Assembly: GCA_027943245.1 (NCBI GenBank)
Contig: JANDJZ010000410.1
Coordinates: 1 to 12,936 of the forward strand
Direction of reading: 5' to 3'
DNA length: 12,936 nt
DNA from: Acanthamoeba sp. SK_2022b
Taxonomy: Eukaryota > Discosea > Longamoebia > Acanthamoebidae
The notes under the pieces were generated by a model. That model searched no databases. It was not told the origin of the DNA and worked only from the letters and a program-made list of their open reading frames with translations. This document shows positions 1 through 7,349 of this stretch, piece by piece. Every line of letters begins with the position of its first letter. The first letter of the stretch is position 1. Position numbers and translations under genes: made by a program.

Positions 1-771
1 GGGCCACGGTACACAAGGATAAAGGTCTCCACGGGTCATCTTGTTGTTCAGGGCTTCCAGAGATGATGGTGGTGAGGGTATGCTCCTCCTGTCGCCAGGT
101 TGCCCCTGCAGCCACGTTGATCCCCGAAGCGAGGAGCTCCGTGACGGTGACCCGCAAGCTGGCCAGGCCCTGCACCAGCGTGCTGCCCTCGCCCACCCGG
201 ATCCCTGTTTTACAGGGTGGACCCGATAAACGTGAAACAAGATTGTCCAAAAAAGAGAGGGGGCGGAGGATACCTGCGTTGACGACGTTCAGAGAACCAC
301 CTTGTATTGTGAAGAGCGGCGCCGCCACAACCAGCCACTGTCGGCCGCCACTTGCTCGGAGCCGCACGTGGCCTTCAACCCTGCGCAGCGATGTCTCCTT
401 CAGAGTCCATTTTTTGTTTCTGCGGTTTTCTGTGTTCCGCGCGCCCGGGAGGGAGATACAAACTTGAGAGTGACGTTGTTGGCTCGCACAACAGCTGCTG
501 GCCCATACGGCTCAACAGCTTCAGTGTAATCGCCGCTCTCGACGACCACCACGCTGTCTTGTGCTGCTAAGGCGAGCGCATGGCTCATTTGGACAAAATC
601 GCAGCCGTAGCTGCACACCCGCAGAGCGCGGACAATCGAGCTTGCGTAGAGGGATCGAGTAATCGTCAGGTCGCTGTGGCTAGCGATGGCTCCAGGCTGT
701 AGTAGCATGAGAACAACCAAGGTCGCCCAGACTATGGCTACAGTCGCAGAGTTGGACCCACTGGACGTCAT
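1..771 (-). CDS. Secreted or membrane protein with beta-helix-like repeats, 5' part (three exons, runs off left edge)
   Basis: Inferred exons are 771-464, 380-274 and 204-1 (open at the window edge). The introns are 463-381 (83 nt, GTTTGT...GCGCAG, phase 2) and 273-205 (69 nt, GTATCC...AAACAG, phase 1), and all phases agree. The ATG at 771 opens a hydrophobic stretch (ATVAIVWATLVVLMLLQPGA, residues 9-28), a likely signal peptide cleaved near residue 31. The text that follows (DSVVVVESGDYTE, then NNVTLK joining VEGHVRL across intron 1, then PLFTIQGGSLNVVNAG) has the alternating hydrophobic pattern and Gly/Asn turns of right-handed parallel beta-helix (pectin-lyase-fold) proteins. Splicing turns three unrelated reading frames into one coherent protein, which is the main support. 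Substrate and function cannot be told from this portion. Known of the family: such folds are common in polysaccharide-acting enzymes and in large adhesin-like surface proteins. The next gene upstream on the same strand is 8.8 kb away. Confidence 0.62.
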
Positions 772-860
772 CGCTACCCAGACTCTATCTCACCTGTCAG
801 TTTGGCATTAAAAAGGGGCCGCAAGACACGGGTCTTTTTTATTCCAATAGCAACTTTTCA
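772..860. promoter_or_regulatory. 5' flank of the left gene and edge of the AT-rich island
   Basis: This stretch lies directly upstream of the minus-strand ATG at 771, so it should hold that gene's promoter and 5' leader. On the minus strand an A-rich run (AATAAAAAAG, about 836-845) sits some 65-75 nt before the ATG and could serve as a TATA-like element; no stronger core element is visible. Base composition changes near 835-870 from GC-rich gene sequence to the AT-richer island. I see no terminal inverted repeat or target-site duplication here. Confidence 0.25.
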
Positions 861-1596
861 GGAGACTAAAAAAATTATGCTATAGGATAGAAAACTACTG
901 CTGACTTTTCCCCCATGTTTTCCTTTTCCTGGCATCAGCTGATGAATATCCTTAGAGAATTTGGAATGGAGCTGGGAGAGGATAAGCTGCATATGAAACT
1001 GTAACCACCTGTACAAAAAAGGCCGTGCTAGCTGTAATAGCACAGGGTTGACCTGGAGGCCCTCAAAACACCACCAGGTGGCAGAATGGCGCCTACAAAG
1101 AACAAGTGAAACTGAACCCCTTCCTTCCAACCCACACAAACCCAAGCTAGCAACATACAAAACAGCAAACCCCACCCATGGTGCCTTGCCCCCCAGACCA
1201 CAGAGAGACAAAGGGCCACCTCCATACCAGGAGGAAAACAAGCCTCCAACTGACAAGAGGACCATATCATACCAAACAGAACCCAAACCTAAAAGTACAA
1301 CTTGACAGTGGAAGGAAAAATGGAAGAATAACACCAAAACAAGAGACCTGTCCCCAATCAGAGCTCCAGCCAACAAACACCTTGCCCTCCCAGTCACCTC
1401 ACCCCAAATAACCTCCCCCAACTCACCCAACCAGATAGTTTCAGAAATCCATAAAAGCAAGGCCTCAAAAAAAGAATAGACCACGCCCATACCCCAACCT
1501 GGTGCCACACCACCAGCCCTACTGATTATAGGGAGAATACAAGTCAACTACAACTAATACTTCCTCCCAAGCTGGCTAGACCTAGGTAATGGTGCT
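861..1596 (+). pseudogene. Lys/Pro/Thr-rich low-complexity coding relic, possibly retrotransposon ORF1
   Basis: No intact gene is visible. On the plus strand a stop-free stretch at 1048-1305 encodes a Pro/Lys/Thr/Gln-rich peptide (PHKPKLATYKTANPTHGA..., ending KPKSTT-stop). Short coherent pieces lie on either side, for example GMELGEDKLHMKL near 965-1002 and PVTSPQITSPNSPNQI near 1392-1437, in shifting frames. Proline- and lysine-rich disordered text upstream of an endonuclease/reverse transcriptase relic (2566-3411, same strand) would suit a decayed ORF1 of a non-LTR element. That link rests only on position and composition. The opposite strand also has a long open stretch (858-1547), but it translates to Gly/Val/Leu/Trp-rich text, as expected from the complement of CCA/AAC-rich DNA. 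Confidence 0.2.
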
Positions 1597-1599
1597 GTT

Positions 1600-1697
1600 G
1601 CAGTAGTGGTGGTTGTGTGGTAGTGGTGTGGTGGTGATGTTGTGGTGGTGTTGTGGTGGTGTTGTTGCGGTGGTGTTGTGGTGGTGTTGTGGTGTTG
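1600..1697. repeat. GGT-rich minisatellite
   Basis: An imperfect tandem array on the plus strand is built from GTTGTGGTGGT-type units of about 11 nt, with GTGGTG variants. The unit recurs with small insertions at about 1639-1690, and the array degrades into AGTGGTGGTTGTGTGG at its left end. It is stop-free in one frame only because of its composition, so the Val/Trp/Cys-rich translation should not be taken as protein. Confidence 0.8.
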
Positions 1698-1719
1698 TAA
1701 TCATGGTGAGCTCAGAGGA

Positions 1720-1924
1720 AACCCTGCTCCACTCCTGTCACCTCCCATCTGATTTGTCGCCAGCCTCAGCCAACCAGATAAAAAAAGGTAAAGGAAAGCA
1801 CTGCTGCAACCCTGAGGAGGATCAAGGAGCCGCAGCCAGAGCAAGCTCCCAGTTGACCCTGGGTCTACTTCTGGGCCTCCTTGCCATCTTTATACTCCTA
1901 TGGGCAGTTGTGACAAGAGTCTGA
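1720..1924 (+). other. Short open segment ending in a hydrophobic, tail-anchor-like helix
   Basis: After the minisatellite the frame stays open to the stop at 1922-1924. The text is a hydrophilic stretch (IKKGKGKHCCNPEEDQGAAA) followed by about 20 hydrophobic residues (LTLGLLLGLLAIFILLWAVV) and the final residues TRV. A candidate splice acceptor (CGCCAGCCTCAG, ending near 1770) precedes the Lys-rich part. This is the layout of a C-terminal tail-anchored membrane protein, but the open stretch is short, no start or upstream exon can be supported, and it lies in a decayed region. It may be chance. Confidence 0.2.
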
Positions 1925-2019
1925 AAGAAGAGAGGTCGTGTAATTGTCCAACTTAATGGAGGCTTCTTGCTTGAATGTGTACACACAGCTTGGTACAGAC
2001 CTGTCTGTGGTGTTTGAGC

Positions 2020-2262
2020 TCAGGCAGCAAAGAGCTGGTGCATGCACTGGAGAATGAAGGCAGAGTGCTCCTCAATGCTGTAGACGAGAGTGGCCTTGAT
2101 GTGCAGCTGCAGCAACTTGGGGGTCTGCAGGCAGGCCTCCTCCACGGTGAGCTGCTCCTTGAGGTACTGCCTCAGCGTCTCCCTGATCGCCTCCTGTGTC
2201 TTCTCCCTCTTCTCCTTCTCCTTGCTCTCCGTTGCCTCATAGATCTTCCCCCCACTGCCCAT
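2020..2262 (-). pseudogene. Orphan coding fragment, charged coiled coil with C-terminal helical tail
   Basis: The minus strand from 2262 to the stop at 2020 reads GGKIYEATESKEKEKREKTQ, then an amphipathic Arg/Glu/Gln helix (RETLRQYLKEQLTVEEACL), then QTPKLLQLHIKATLVYSIEE and HSAFILQCMHQLFAA-stop. Third positions are strongly G/C, unlike the rest of the island, and the complementary strand gives the Leu-rich text typical of an antisense frame, so the minus strand is the sense one. The frame continues upstream to about 2352 (GKQHISGLFGGEAHIGAL), where an in-frame TGA ends it. It reads like the C-terminal exon of a host-type gene, either a remnant, a captured exon, or the last exon of a gene whose other exons I cannot find. 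The family is not recognised. Confidence 0.35.
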
Positions 2263-2565
2263 ACCCTGTTGGACGCCAACACCTCCAAGGGCCCCTATGT
2301 GGGCTTCCCCACCAAACAGACCAGAAATGTGCTGCTTGCCCTGGCCTCAATCCCAACAGCAAATGCAGCAGGCGTCTCACCCAACATCAGAAAGAACTGG
2401 AGGGAGATCCCCATACTAAGCCAAGAGATGAGACATGGGTGATGGTGGCCCTACAAGAGGTAGGCCAATGGTGGGAAACCAAACCATGCCATTGAGAAGG
2501 AGGCTGCCCAACACAGAGTCTCAATCTTCTGGAATCTAAAGCAGACCCCAAAGGACAATGGCTGT

Positions 2566-2787
2566 ATGTGCCAGCGGCTCTTCCAGGCAGAAATCAGGTT
2601 GGACTCCACTACACTCACAGTGTACAATGTATATGCCCCTTCATATCAAGAACAACAAATTCAAAGAACAAAATTGTTGTCCCCATTACCCACAGTGGAG
2701 GGGAACATGGCCACACATCACCACCTGTATAGCCTATCCTGTGGATTTCGCCTGGGATCCACTTGAACATGGGTCTGGAAACAAGTG
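2566..2787 (+). pseudogene. Endonuclease (EEP fold) piece of the LINE relic
   Basis: The frame starting at 2566 carries the signature strand of LINE apurinic endonucleases, LTVYNVYAPSYQEQQIQRTK, which matches the conserved pattern 'hydrophobic-x-N-V-Y-A-P' followed by a helix. About 100 nt downstream, in the neighbouring frame, IAYPVDFAWDPLEHGSGNK matches the next family block (normally Gly-Asp-Phe-Asn, then D...D), with Gly lost and Asn replaced by Ala. A frameshift between the two blocks and the loss of the Gly/Asn residues show an inactive copy. Upstream catalytic blocks (the Glu of the 'QET' motif) are not clearly found. Confidence 0.5.
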
Positions 2788-3027
2788 AGTGAGTTGTCAA
2801 GCTAAGAGGCAGCAGCAGAGTGTGGGGATTTTCGTTGCATCCCTGCAGAGGCTGTTGACTGCCATCATAGTGTGATGGTCTGGAGCATGCTGGGAGAATC
2901 ACATGGGGGCCTTTAGAAGTGCTAAAGCCTCAGGTTGGTGAAGTCTAGCTTAACCACCCCATCATCCACCTCCTGGCTGGGGCCACCAACAAGGTGCCAT
3001 CACCATTAGCACTCTTGATTCCAACCT

Positions 3028-3112
3028 GGCACACTATTAGCGCTACACCACACCACCATCCACCCCACATACACCGCCACATCCACCACACCATACCACC
3101 AACACCTTCTCA
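3028..3112. repeat. CCA/CAC-rich low-complexity tract
   Basis: An imperfect plus-strand run of CCACCA, CACACC and CATCCACC units. In composition it is the reverse complement of the GGT-rich tract at 1600-1697, so the two form loosely complementary arms around the 1.7-3.0 kb segment. It produces a His/Pro-rich translation with no significance. Confidence 0.6.
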
Positions 3113-3228
3113 AATTGGGAGGCCTGGAGGCCTGCCTGTGTGGGTGGGTTCCAATGTGGGCCAGGAACTGAACTTGACATCCATCACCTGGCATCATTTT
3201 TTACTCCCCTCCACAACACCAGTGCTCC

Positions 3229-3501
3229 TTGTTTCAAATATTTCTTGGTATCTTGTCAGGTGGATTCAAACTGAGAACAGAAACCTGCCAGAGAAGCAAC
3301 AGATCGCAATCAGCAACATCAACCTTGCTGGATACCAGCAGTACAGTACAACTACGTTTGAATGGTGAACTCAGTGAAGAAATCCCCTGTGAACGGGGTG
3401 GTAGACAAGGGTTGGAACAAGACCAGTCATTTGGCAGATTGCGCCTACCTGCGCTGGCCTGGCCAGAAAACGCTGGTCATCTTCCACCTCTCATTGGATA
3501 A
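3229..3501 (+). pseudogene. Reverse-transcriptase palm/fingers piece of the LINE relic
   Basis: This frame contains STVQLRLNGELSEEIPCERG and then GRQG (3343-3411). It matches the LINE reverse-transcriptase block in which a small hydrophobic strand and N-G precede 'R-G-x-R-Q-G'. In active enzymes the next residues are C/D-P-L-S-P-x-L-F; here they are LEQDQSFG, so the frame is lost just after the motif. No YADD-type catalytic box can be found downstream. The piece is therefore a non-functional fragment. The upstream part of the open frame (3229-3330) is not convincing as reverse transcriptase. Confidence 0.5.
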
Positions 3502-3645
3502 TAAAGGAGGTTACATGGGCTTGACAGGCTGCTTGGTGACATATGCAGAGAAAAAACAAAGATGCCTCAACAATTGCCACCAACATAACCAGCCCCACCT
3601 CCAACAAGCCAATGCTTTCCCACTCCCAAGCCACCTTAGCTGACT

Positions 3646-4600
3646 ACTGGCATGAGATCAAGCGATTTTTATTGCATGTTGAGATTTATCAACTTTTATA
3701 TCCGGCATTACCATGTTACAACACATACTGTGGCCACTTCTCCAACAGTAACAACAAGTATCACTTATAGGACTGCAAGGGCATTGAGTTGGCAGTAGGG
3801 TGTCCAACATGTTTTTTAGACATGTGAAGGTCACAGCAGTAATGGTGGTTTCAGTAGTGATGTTGTAGTTAGAAGCAGTCAACAAGGTCAGTCATCCAGT
3901 CCCCATCACCCTTACTCAGTGATGAGCATTAAGATTTCATGAATTCTGCTGCAGCTCCACCTTGGTGGCTGGTTACTGGTGAATGGTGCAAATCACAAAC
4001 ATGCAACATTGACTGTCAGTGGCACCTTGAAGAAATATGATGGCTGTCTACCCAAATGCTGCTGCTGCTTGCACACAGAACTCAATGGCTCTGCACTTTC
4101 TTCATCTCTTTCACTTCTTAATGCTGCACTGTCATGCATGTGCAGGTGAGAGCTGCTTCATTGATGGCATGGCATCAAGGTTTTGCCAGTGTCACCTCCT
4201 TCACCACACACATGGAACCGCCTCTATTATCAAATGAGAGGTCCAGTCATTTTAAAATTGATTTTGTATTCTAATTTTGTATGGATAAATTTGAGTTTTG
4301 GTCATCAAAGACATATTTGAAGTTGCAATGTTTTGGTTTGCAGAAAAATAAATTTTTAAAATTTTAACAAAACAGATGGTAATATTTCAAGAATACGTGA
4401 TATGATGTGGCTAAAAAAATCTAATTGATTCTGTTAGGAAGAAATATAAGGCAAGTGGGTTGAAAGGAATTTTTAGATCTCCTGTTTGGGCAAAGGCACA
4501 GAAATGAAGCTTTAATTGTTGATATGCTTGCAGCACAAGGGACAAAGTTGAACATGTTGGTTGAATTGGAATAAAAACAAAGAAAGCTGTATTGTTAGAT
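3646..4600. other. AT-rich stretch with no supportable gene
   Basis: I find no coherent coding text on either strand. Short open stretches (for example plus 4037-4237) show no recognisable pattern. The part at 4245-4480 is the most AT-rich of the window, with A- and T-runs such as ATAAATTTTTAAAATTTTAAC near 4347. It follows the LINE relic and precedes, at its right end, the 3' end of the minus-strand relic, so some of it may be 3' flank of that relic. No structural RNA is evident. Confidence 0.5.
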
Positions 4601-4605
4601 GCAAG

Positions 4606-4930
4606 TTAAACATCATGGTCAAAGTCCTCACAAAGGGAGGTCTCAGGCTTGTCTTCATTGAAGAGATCTTCCTCCACCTCGCTATCACAGTGCTTGTAGG
4701 AAGAAGAGGAAGAGGAGGAAGATGATGAGGAAGACAAATGGCGCTTTTGGGACTTGCTTCCCCAAGCATCCTTCTCCCTTGATGGGGAGGAGTCCTCTCC
4801 CTCTTCTTGCTGCTGTGCTTCTCCCAAAAGTCGTCTTTGTGCCTGCTCCAGCGGCGCTTCTTGTGCTTTTCTGGCTTGAACAGGAAAGCTTGTGTGTAGG
4901 TTCTGAAGAAGGTGGGTGCAAAGTGTGTTC
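4606..4930 (-). pseudogene. Possible last exon of the minus-strand relic: Gln/Glu-rich, poly-Ser, acidic tail
   Basis: On the minus strand a candidate acceptor (ATGATGCCAG, ending at 4931) is followed by one frame open to the stop at 4606. It reads NTLCTHLLQNLHTSF..., then QARKAQEAPLEQAQ, GEAQQQEEGEDSSPSREKD, a run of 12 serines, and an acidic end (SEVEEDLFNEDKPETS...DFDHDV). Another frame over the first part gives a Lys/Arg-rich text (KHKKRRWSRHKDDFWEKHSS) that also looks protein-like and would need a frameshift to join the Ser run, so the frame of the N-terminal half is undecided. The tail looks intrinsically disordered. One copy of the CATGTACATGTAC motif sits just upstream of the acceptor (4938-4950), where the intron would be. 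Confidence 0.35.
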
Positions 4931-5153
4931 CTGGCATCATGTACATGTACACAGTGATATTGTCAGCTATGCATTGTTAAACATCATCGCTTTCCATTGC
5001 ATATGTGTACATGGTGAAAAGAAATACATTGAAGATGCATTGGGAAGCAGCATACCCTGGTCAGAGTGGAAGATGTTTGAAGTTGCACAGTTGTACGAAG
5101 TTGGAATCGTGGAGGAGTGGTCTGCTGGCTAGAGGAAATTGCCTCTAAAGCAC

Positions 5154-5609
5154 CTATCCATTTAGCAATGTCAGTTGCATTGCCAAAAAGAGAAGGCTAT
5201 TGATGGTGTTGTTGATGAGTTTGCACTCAGGTTTGGTTGGCTTGAGTGCAGATGTGTGGATGTGGTAGCTGTAATTAAGCTTGAAGCAGGCCAGCATAGG
5301 GGTTCCACAAAGAGGCCTGTAGTCAAGTACACTGCACTGTTGGGGAGAAGCCAGAGTCATATAGGCCTGCAGAAGGTACTTGTAGAACTGGTAACCTGTT
5401 CCCTCACATGAGTAGACACTGAGAATACAAGTGTTGATCATACTTGGTTGAATGACTTGAGGAAATAGAGGTGTCCAAGAGGGGCTCCACTTGATGGCGC
5501 TGTTTTTCTCATAGGCCTGCAGTTTTGGGATCCTGACCAAGCTTGCACTTGATGTTGAAAGTGTAGGACTTGTATGCGCGCCCTATAACGATGACATCTA
5601 GAGCTGGAA
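5154..5609 (-). pseudogene. Minus-strand relic, exon-like block with LDVIVIGRAYK and CEGTGYQFYKYL
   Basis: A candidate acceptor (TTACTTCCAG, ending near 5606, with a palindromic motif copy upstream at 5618-5635) opens text reading LDVIVIGRAYKSYTFNIKCK and LGQDPK. The frame then stops, and coherent text resumes one frame over at about 5540: AYEKNSAIKWSPSWTPLFPQ, VYSCEGTGYQFYKYLLQAYM, LDYRPLCGTPMLACFKL, ending at a stop at 5154. The switch is either a frameshift or an intron; CTGCAG at the junction (near 5510) could be an acceptor. The family is not recognised. Together with the other minus-strand blocks it reads as one multi-exon gene in decay. Confidence 0.35.
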
Positions 5610-5699
5610 GTAACATAGCATACACATATTCAATGAATAAACAGAGAGGTTAGATGGTTGTGTATGTGTACATGATGTAATGATAGGTGAAAAATTTAT

Positions 5700-6069
5700 G
5701 TAAAACCATGCAAAGCTGATGCCCAAGACCATTCGTAGAAGCTGCCACTGGCTGTGCTCATGTGTGAGCAGAGATATCAGCCCACCCATCTCAATGGGAT
5801 TTGTCATGAGCACCACGCCACAGGTGTCTGCACACCAGCAATGCTAGTTTAATAGAACATAAGGAAGGGGCGTGGCGTGTACCACACTGATTGAAGGCAG
5901 TCAGGCCCATCAGCTGGTTTAGCCTTGTTGTGTCCCAAAGCTGGGGTGTTAGGTCAGCCAAGCTTCTCTCCTGTGCCACTGCCCTTCTGGCTCCAGTTTC
6001 TGGATGTGTAGTTTTGCAATTTCTGATAGGCTGCCTTGTGGTCAGTGTCATCAAGGCAGGTTTTCAGTC
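5700..6069 (-). pseudogene. Minus-strand relic, two exons joined across a 55-nt intron
   Basis: The best splice junction of the relic lies here. The upstream exon ends LWDTTRLNQLMGLTAFNQC at 5883; the intron is 5882-5828 (GTACAC...GTGCAG, 55 nt, phase 1); the downstream exon begins DTCGVVLMTNPIEMGGLISL and continues LLTHEHSQWQLLRMVLGISF to about 5705. Phases agree and both sides read as protein. The 5' part of the upstream exon can be read in two frames: LKTCLDDTDHKAAYQKLQNY (which joins the previous block at intron 6157-6070 in phase but runs into TGA) or CKTTHPETGARRAVAQERS (which joins LWDTT without a break). So there is either a frameshift or an alternative acceptor near 6035. Family unknown. 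Confidence 0.42.
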
Positions 6070-6157
6070 CTTGCATACACATATGCAATCAATGTTTGTG
6101 TAAGGCATGGAGGTTGAAATCACACATATGCAATGAAGCAAAGGAGGGGATGCATAC

Positions 6158-6575
6158 TCTGGAGTTCAGAAATTTGTCCCAGAGGATCTGCTTGCGTCTG
6201 CCCTGCATGACCCAGTTCCTTATTGGCCAAGGCGATGCAGAAGAACTCCCCATTTGTTGTGATGGACAGCAGCTTCGTCATGAAGATGATTTCAGACCCA
6301 GGCAAGTAGCCAGATGTCACTGTCACTCAGTCCCTCCTCTGTAAAAAAGGTAAGATATCCTAATAGAGCTTGTCCATGGTAAGAACGCCCATTTCATTGA
6401 AGGACTTGATAAGCACTTGCAGTCCCCATGCTGTAACAGGACAAAGGGACCCAGCCTTGGTCATGTGCCCAATATCAATCAGTTCTACATTCAACTGGAC
6501 ATGCTTTTCAAGGGGTTCACTGTAATGACAGAGAAGATTTTCCTTTGTAACAAGACTAAGCTCCTCATCTGTTGG
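6158..6575 (-). pseudogene. Minus-strand relic, block with two in-frame stops (TAG, TGA)
   Basis: After a clean acceptor (TTTACTCTCAG, ending at 6576) the frame reads PTDEELSLVTKENLLCHYSE, VELIDIGHMTKAGSLCPVTA, WGLQVLIKSFNEMGVLTMDK. It then meets TAG (near 6360) and TGA (near 6327) and continues in the same frame as VTVTSGYLPGSEIIFMTKLL, TTNGEFFCIALANKELGHAG, QTQADPLGQISELQ, up to a donor at 6157. Because the frame is kept across both stops, nonsense mutation of a single exon is the simplest explanation. An intron from GTTCTT (near 6388) to TTTACAG is possible, but its phase does not fit well. The text after VTAWGLQVLIKSF has a faint likeness to ParB/sulfiredoxin-type sequences ('I..Li.S....G'), too weak to name. 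Confidence 0.4.
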
Positions 6576-6659
6576 CTGAGAGTAAAGTATTATTAGATGT
6601 GAAACTTGCAAAACAGCTCACAAGCAACCACGTATGTGTATGTGATGAAACATGTGGCT

Positions 6660-6683
6660 GTATCATGTACATGTACATGATAC
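6660..6683. repeat. Perfect 24-nt palindrome (longest copy of the motif family)
   Basis: The sequence from 6660 to 6683 equals its own reverse complement. Its core is CATGTACATGTACATG with flanks GTAT/ATAC. It lies about 30-50 nt inside a presumed intron downstream of the donor at 6711 and could extrude as a cruciform or bind a dimeric protein. Confidence 0.9.
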
Positions 6684-6711
6684 CATGAAGAGGGCTATTC
6701 ACACAACTTAC

Positions 6712-6940
6712 CACTTTGACCATCCTTTGCAGATCCTAAGTGCTTCCCTCATGTAAGGGTTCCTCAACCTCGCTGGCACCTGAAGTCTGTGATCAGACAA
6801 TATGGTTTGCACCATGTCAGTGGAATGTGCCATGGAATGCAGTGTACCTGTAACTCATCTATTGGCTGTGCGCTCCTCAATCCCTCACTAATTATGGTTT
6901 CAGGAGTTGAAACTGGTTGGGAGTCCTCAACTATCAACTC
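6712..6940 (-). pseudogene. Minus-strand relic, 5'-most supportable exon pair (68-nt intron)
   Basis: Exon 6940-6848 follows a strong acceptor (GACCGTTATTTCTTGCAG) and reads ELIVEDSQPVSTPETIISEG, LRSAQPIDELQ. Intron 6847-6780 is 68 nt (GTACAC...CTTCAG, phase 0). Exon 6779-6712 reads VPARLRNPYMREALRICKGW, SK, and ends at a near-perfect donor (GTG|GTAAGT). The next block (PTDEELSL, 6575) needs phase 0 whereas this exon ends in phase 2, so either a small exon is missing or an indel has occurred. A perfect 16-nt palindrome lies in the presumed intron upstream (6968-6983), and a 24-nt one in the intron downstream (6660-6683). Product not recognised. Confidence 0.45.
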
Positions 6941-7233
6941 CTGCAAGAAATAACGGTCAGTTCTCATTGCATACATGTATGCACTGGAAGAGCAATTGAA
7001 CAAACAAAGTTAAATCATCTCATCTTGTTAAACAATGCTATTGTTGACAATAATAATTTTTAGATGCTACACAAAAATCATATTGTTGATTGACAAATAA
7101 ACTGAAATCATTGTGTACATGTATGCAATGAAATATTTGAATATTGTTTGGATGGTTTCACCCTCATGTATGCATATGCAATGGCAAATATTATCAAAAT
7201 ATCATACCTGTTCCAGTTACTTTTTGTTTTCAG

Positions 7234-7289
7234 AATTCCTGCATATGGTTAACATCAAATCAGATATGAACTGTCAGAATTCACAAAAG
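7234..7289 (+). pseudogene. Small plus-strand exon with strong splice sites (56 nt)
   Basis: The plus strand has a textbook acceptor (TTACTTTTTGTTTTCAG, ending at 7233), a 56-nt segment open in one frame (FLHMVNIKSDMNCQNSQK), and a textbook donor (AAAAG|GTAAGG at 7290). A 57-nt intron would end at GCTGTTCAG (7346). The segment after that reads VPCSKLLPLGLLEHPFHQHF and is less convincing. Two palindromic motif copies (7109-7130, 7165-7184) precede the acceptor. This is probably an early exon of the plus-strand relic; the start of that gene was not found, and it may share a bidirectional promoter (about 6985-7100) with the minus-strand relic. Confidence 0.4.
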
Positions 7290-7349
7290 GTAAGGTGTAC
7301 ATACTGTGCACATATTTTGTAGAGCACCAAGTGTCTTGCTGTTCAGGTC

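Larger units (their letters stand above)
2190..3645 (+). mobile_element. Decayed non-LTR (LINE-type) retrotransposon remnant
   Basis: Two pieces of a LINE ORF2 lie in the correct order on the plus strand: an apurinic-endonuclease piece with TLTVYNVYAPS (2611-2643) and a reverse-transcriptase piece with NGELSEEIPCERGGRQG (3361-3411). Frameshifts and stops interrupt both. The spacing of about 0.75 kb is roughly half of what intact LINE ORF2 proteins show between these motifs, so an internal deletion is likely. Upstream, about 2270-2500, Cys/His-containing text (CPGLNPNSKC) could be a remnant of a zinc-knuckle region, but this is weak. Neither a 3' tail with poly(A) nor a target-site duplication can be fixed, so both ends are approximate. 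Confidence 0.55.

Noticed and set aside
858..1547. Long minus-strand open frame (229 codons), Gly/Leu/Val/Trp-rich
   Set aside because: The translation is what the complement of CCA/AAC-rich DNA gives; there is no signal peptide, domain pattern or splice context, and the plus strand reads as more protein-like.
6360..6611. ParB-like DNA-binding or nuclease domain in the minus-strand relic
   Set aside because: Only a faint pattern (WGLQVLIKSFNEMG) was seen, and the expected catalytic or binding motif after it is not present.
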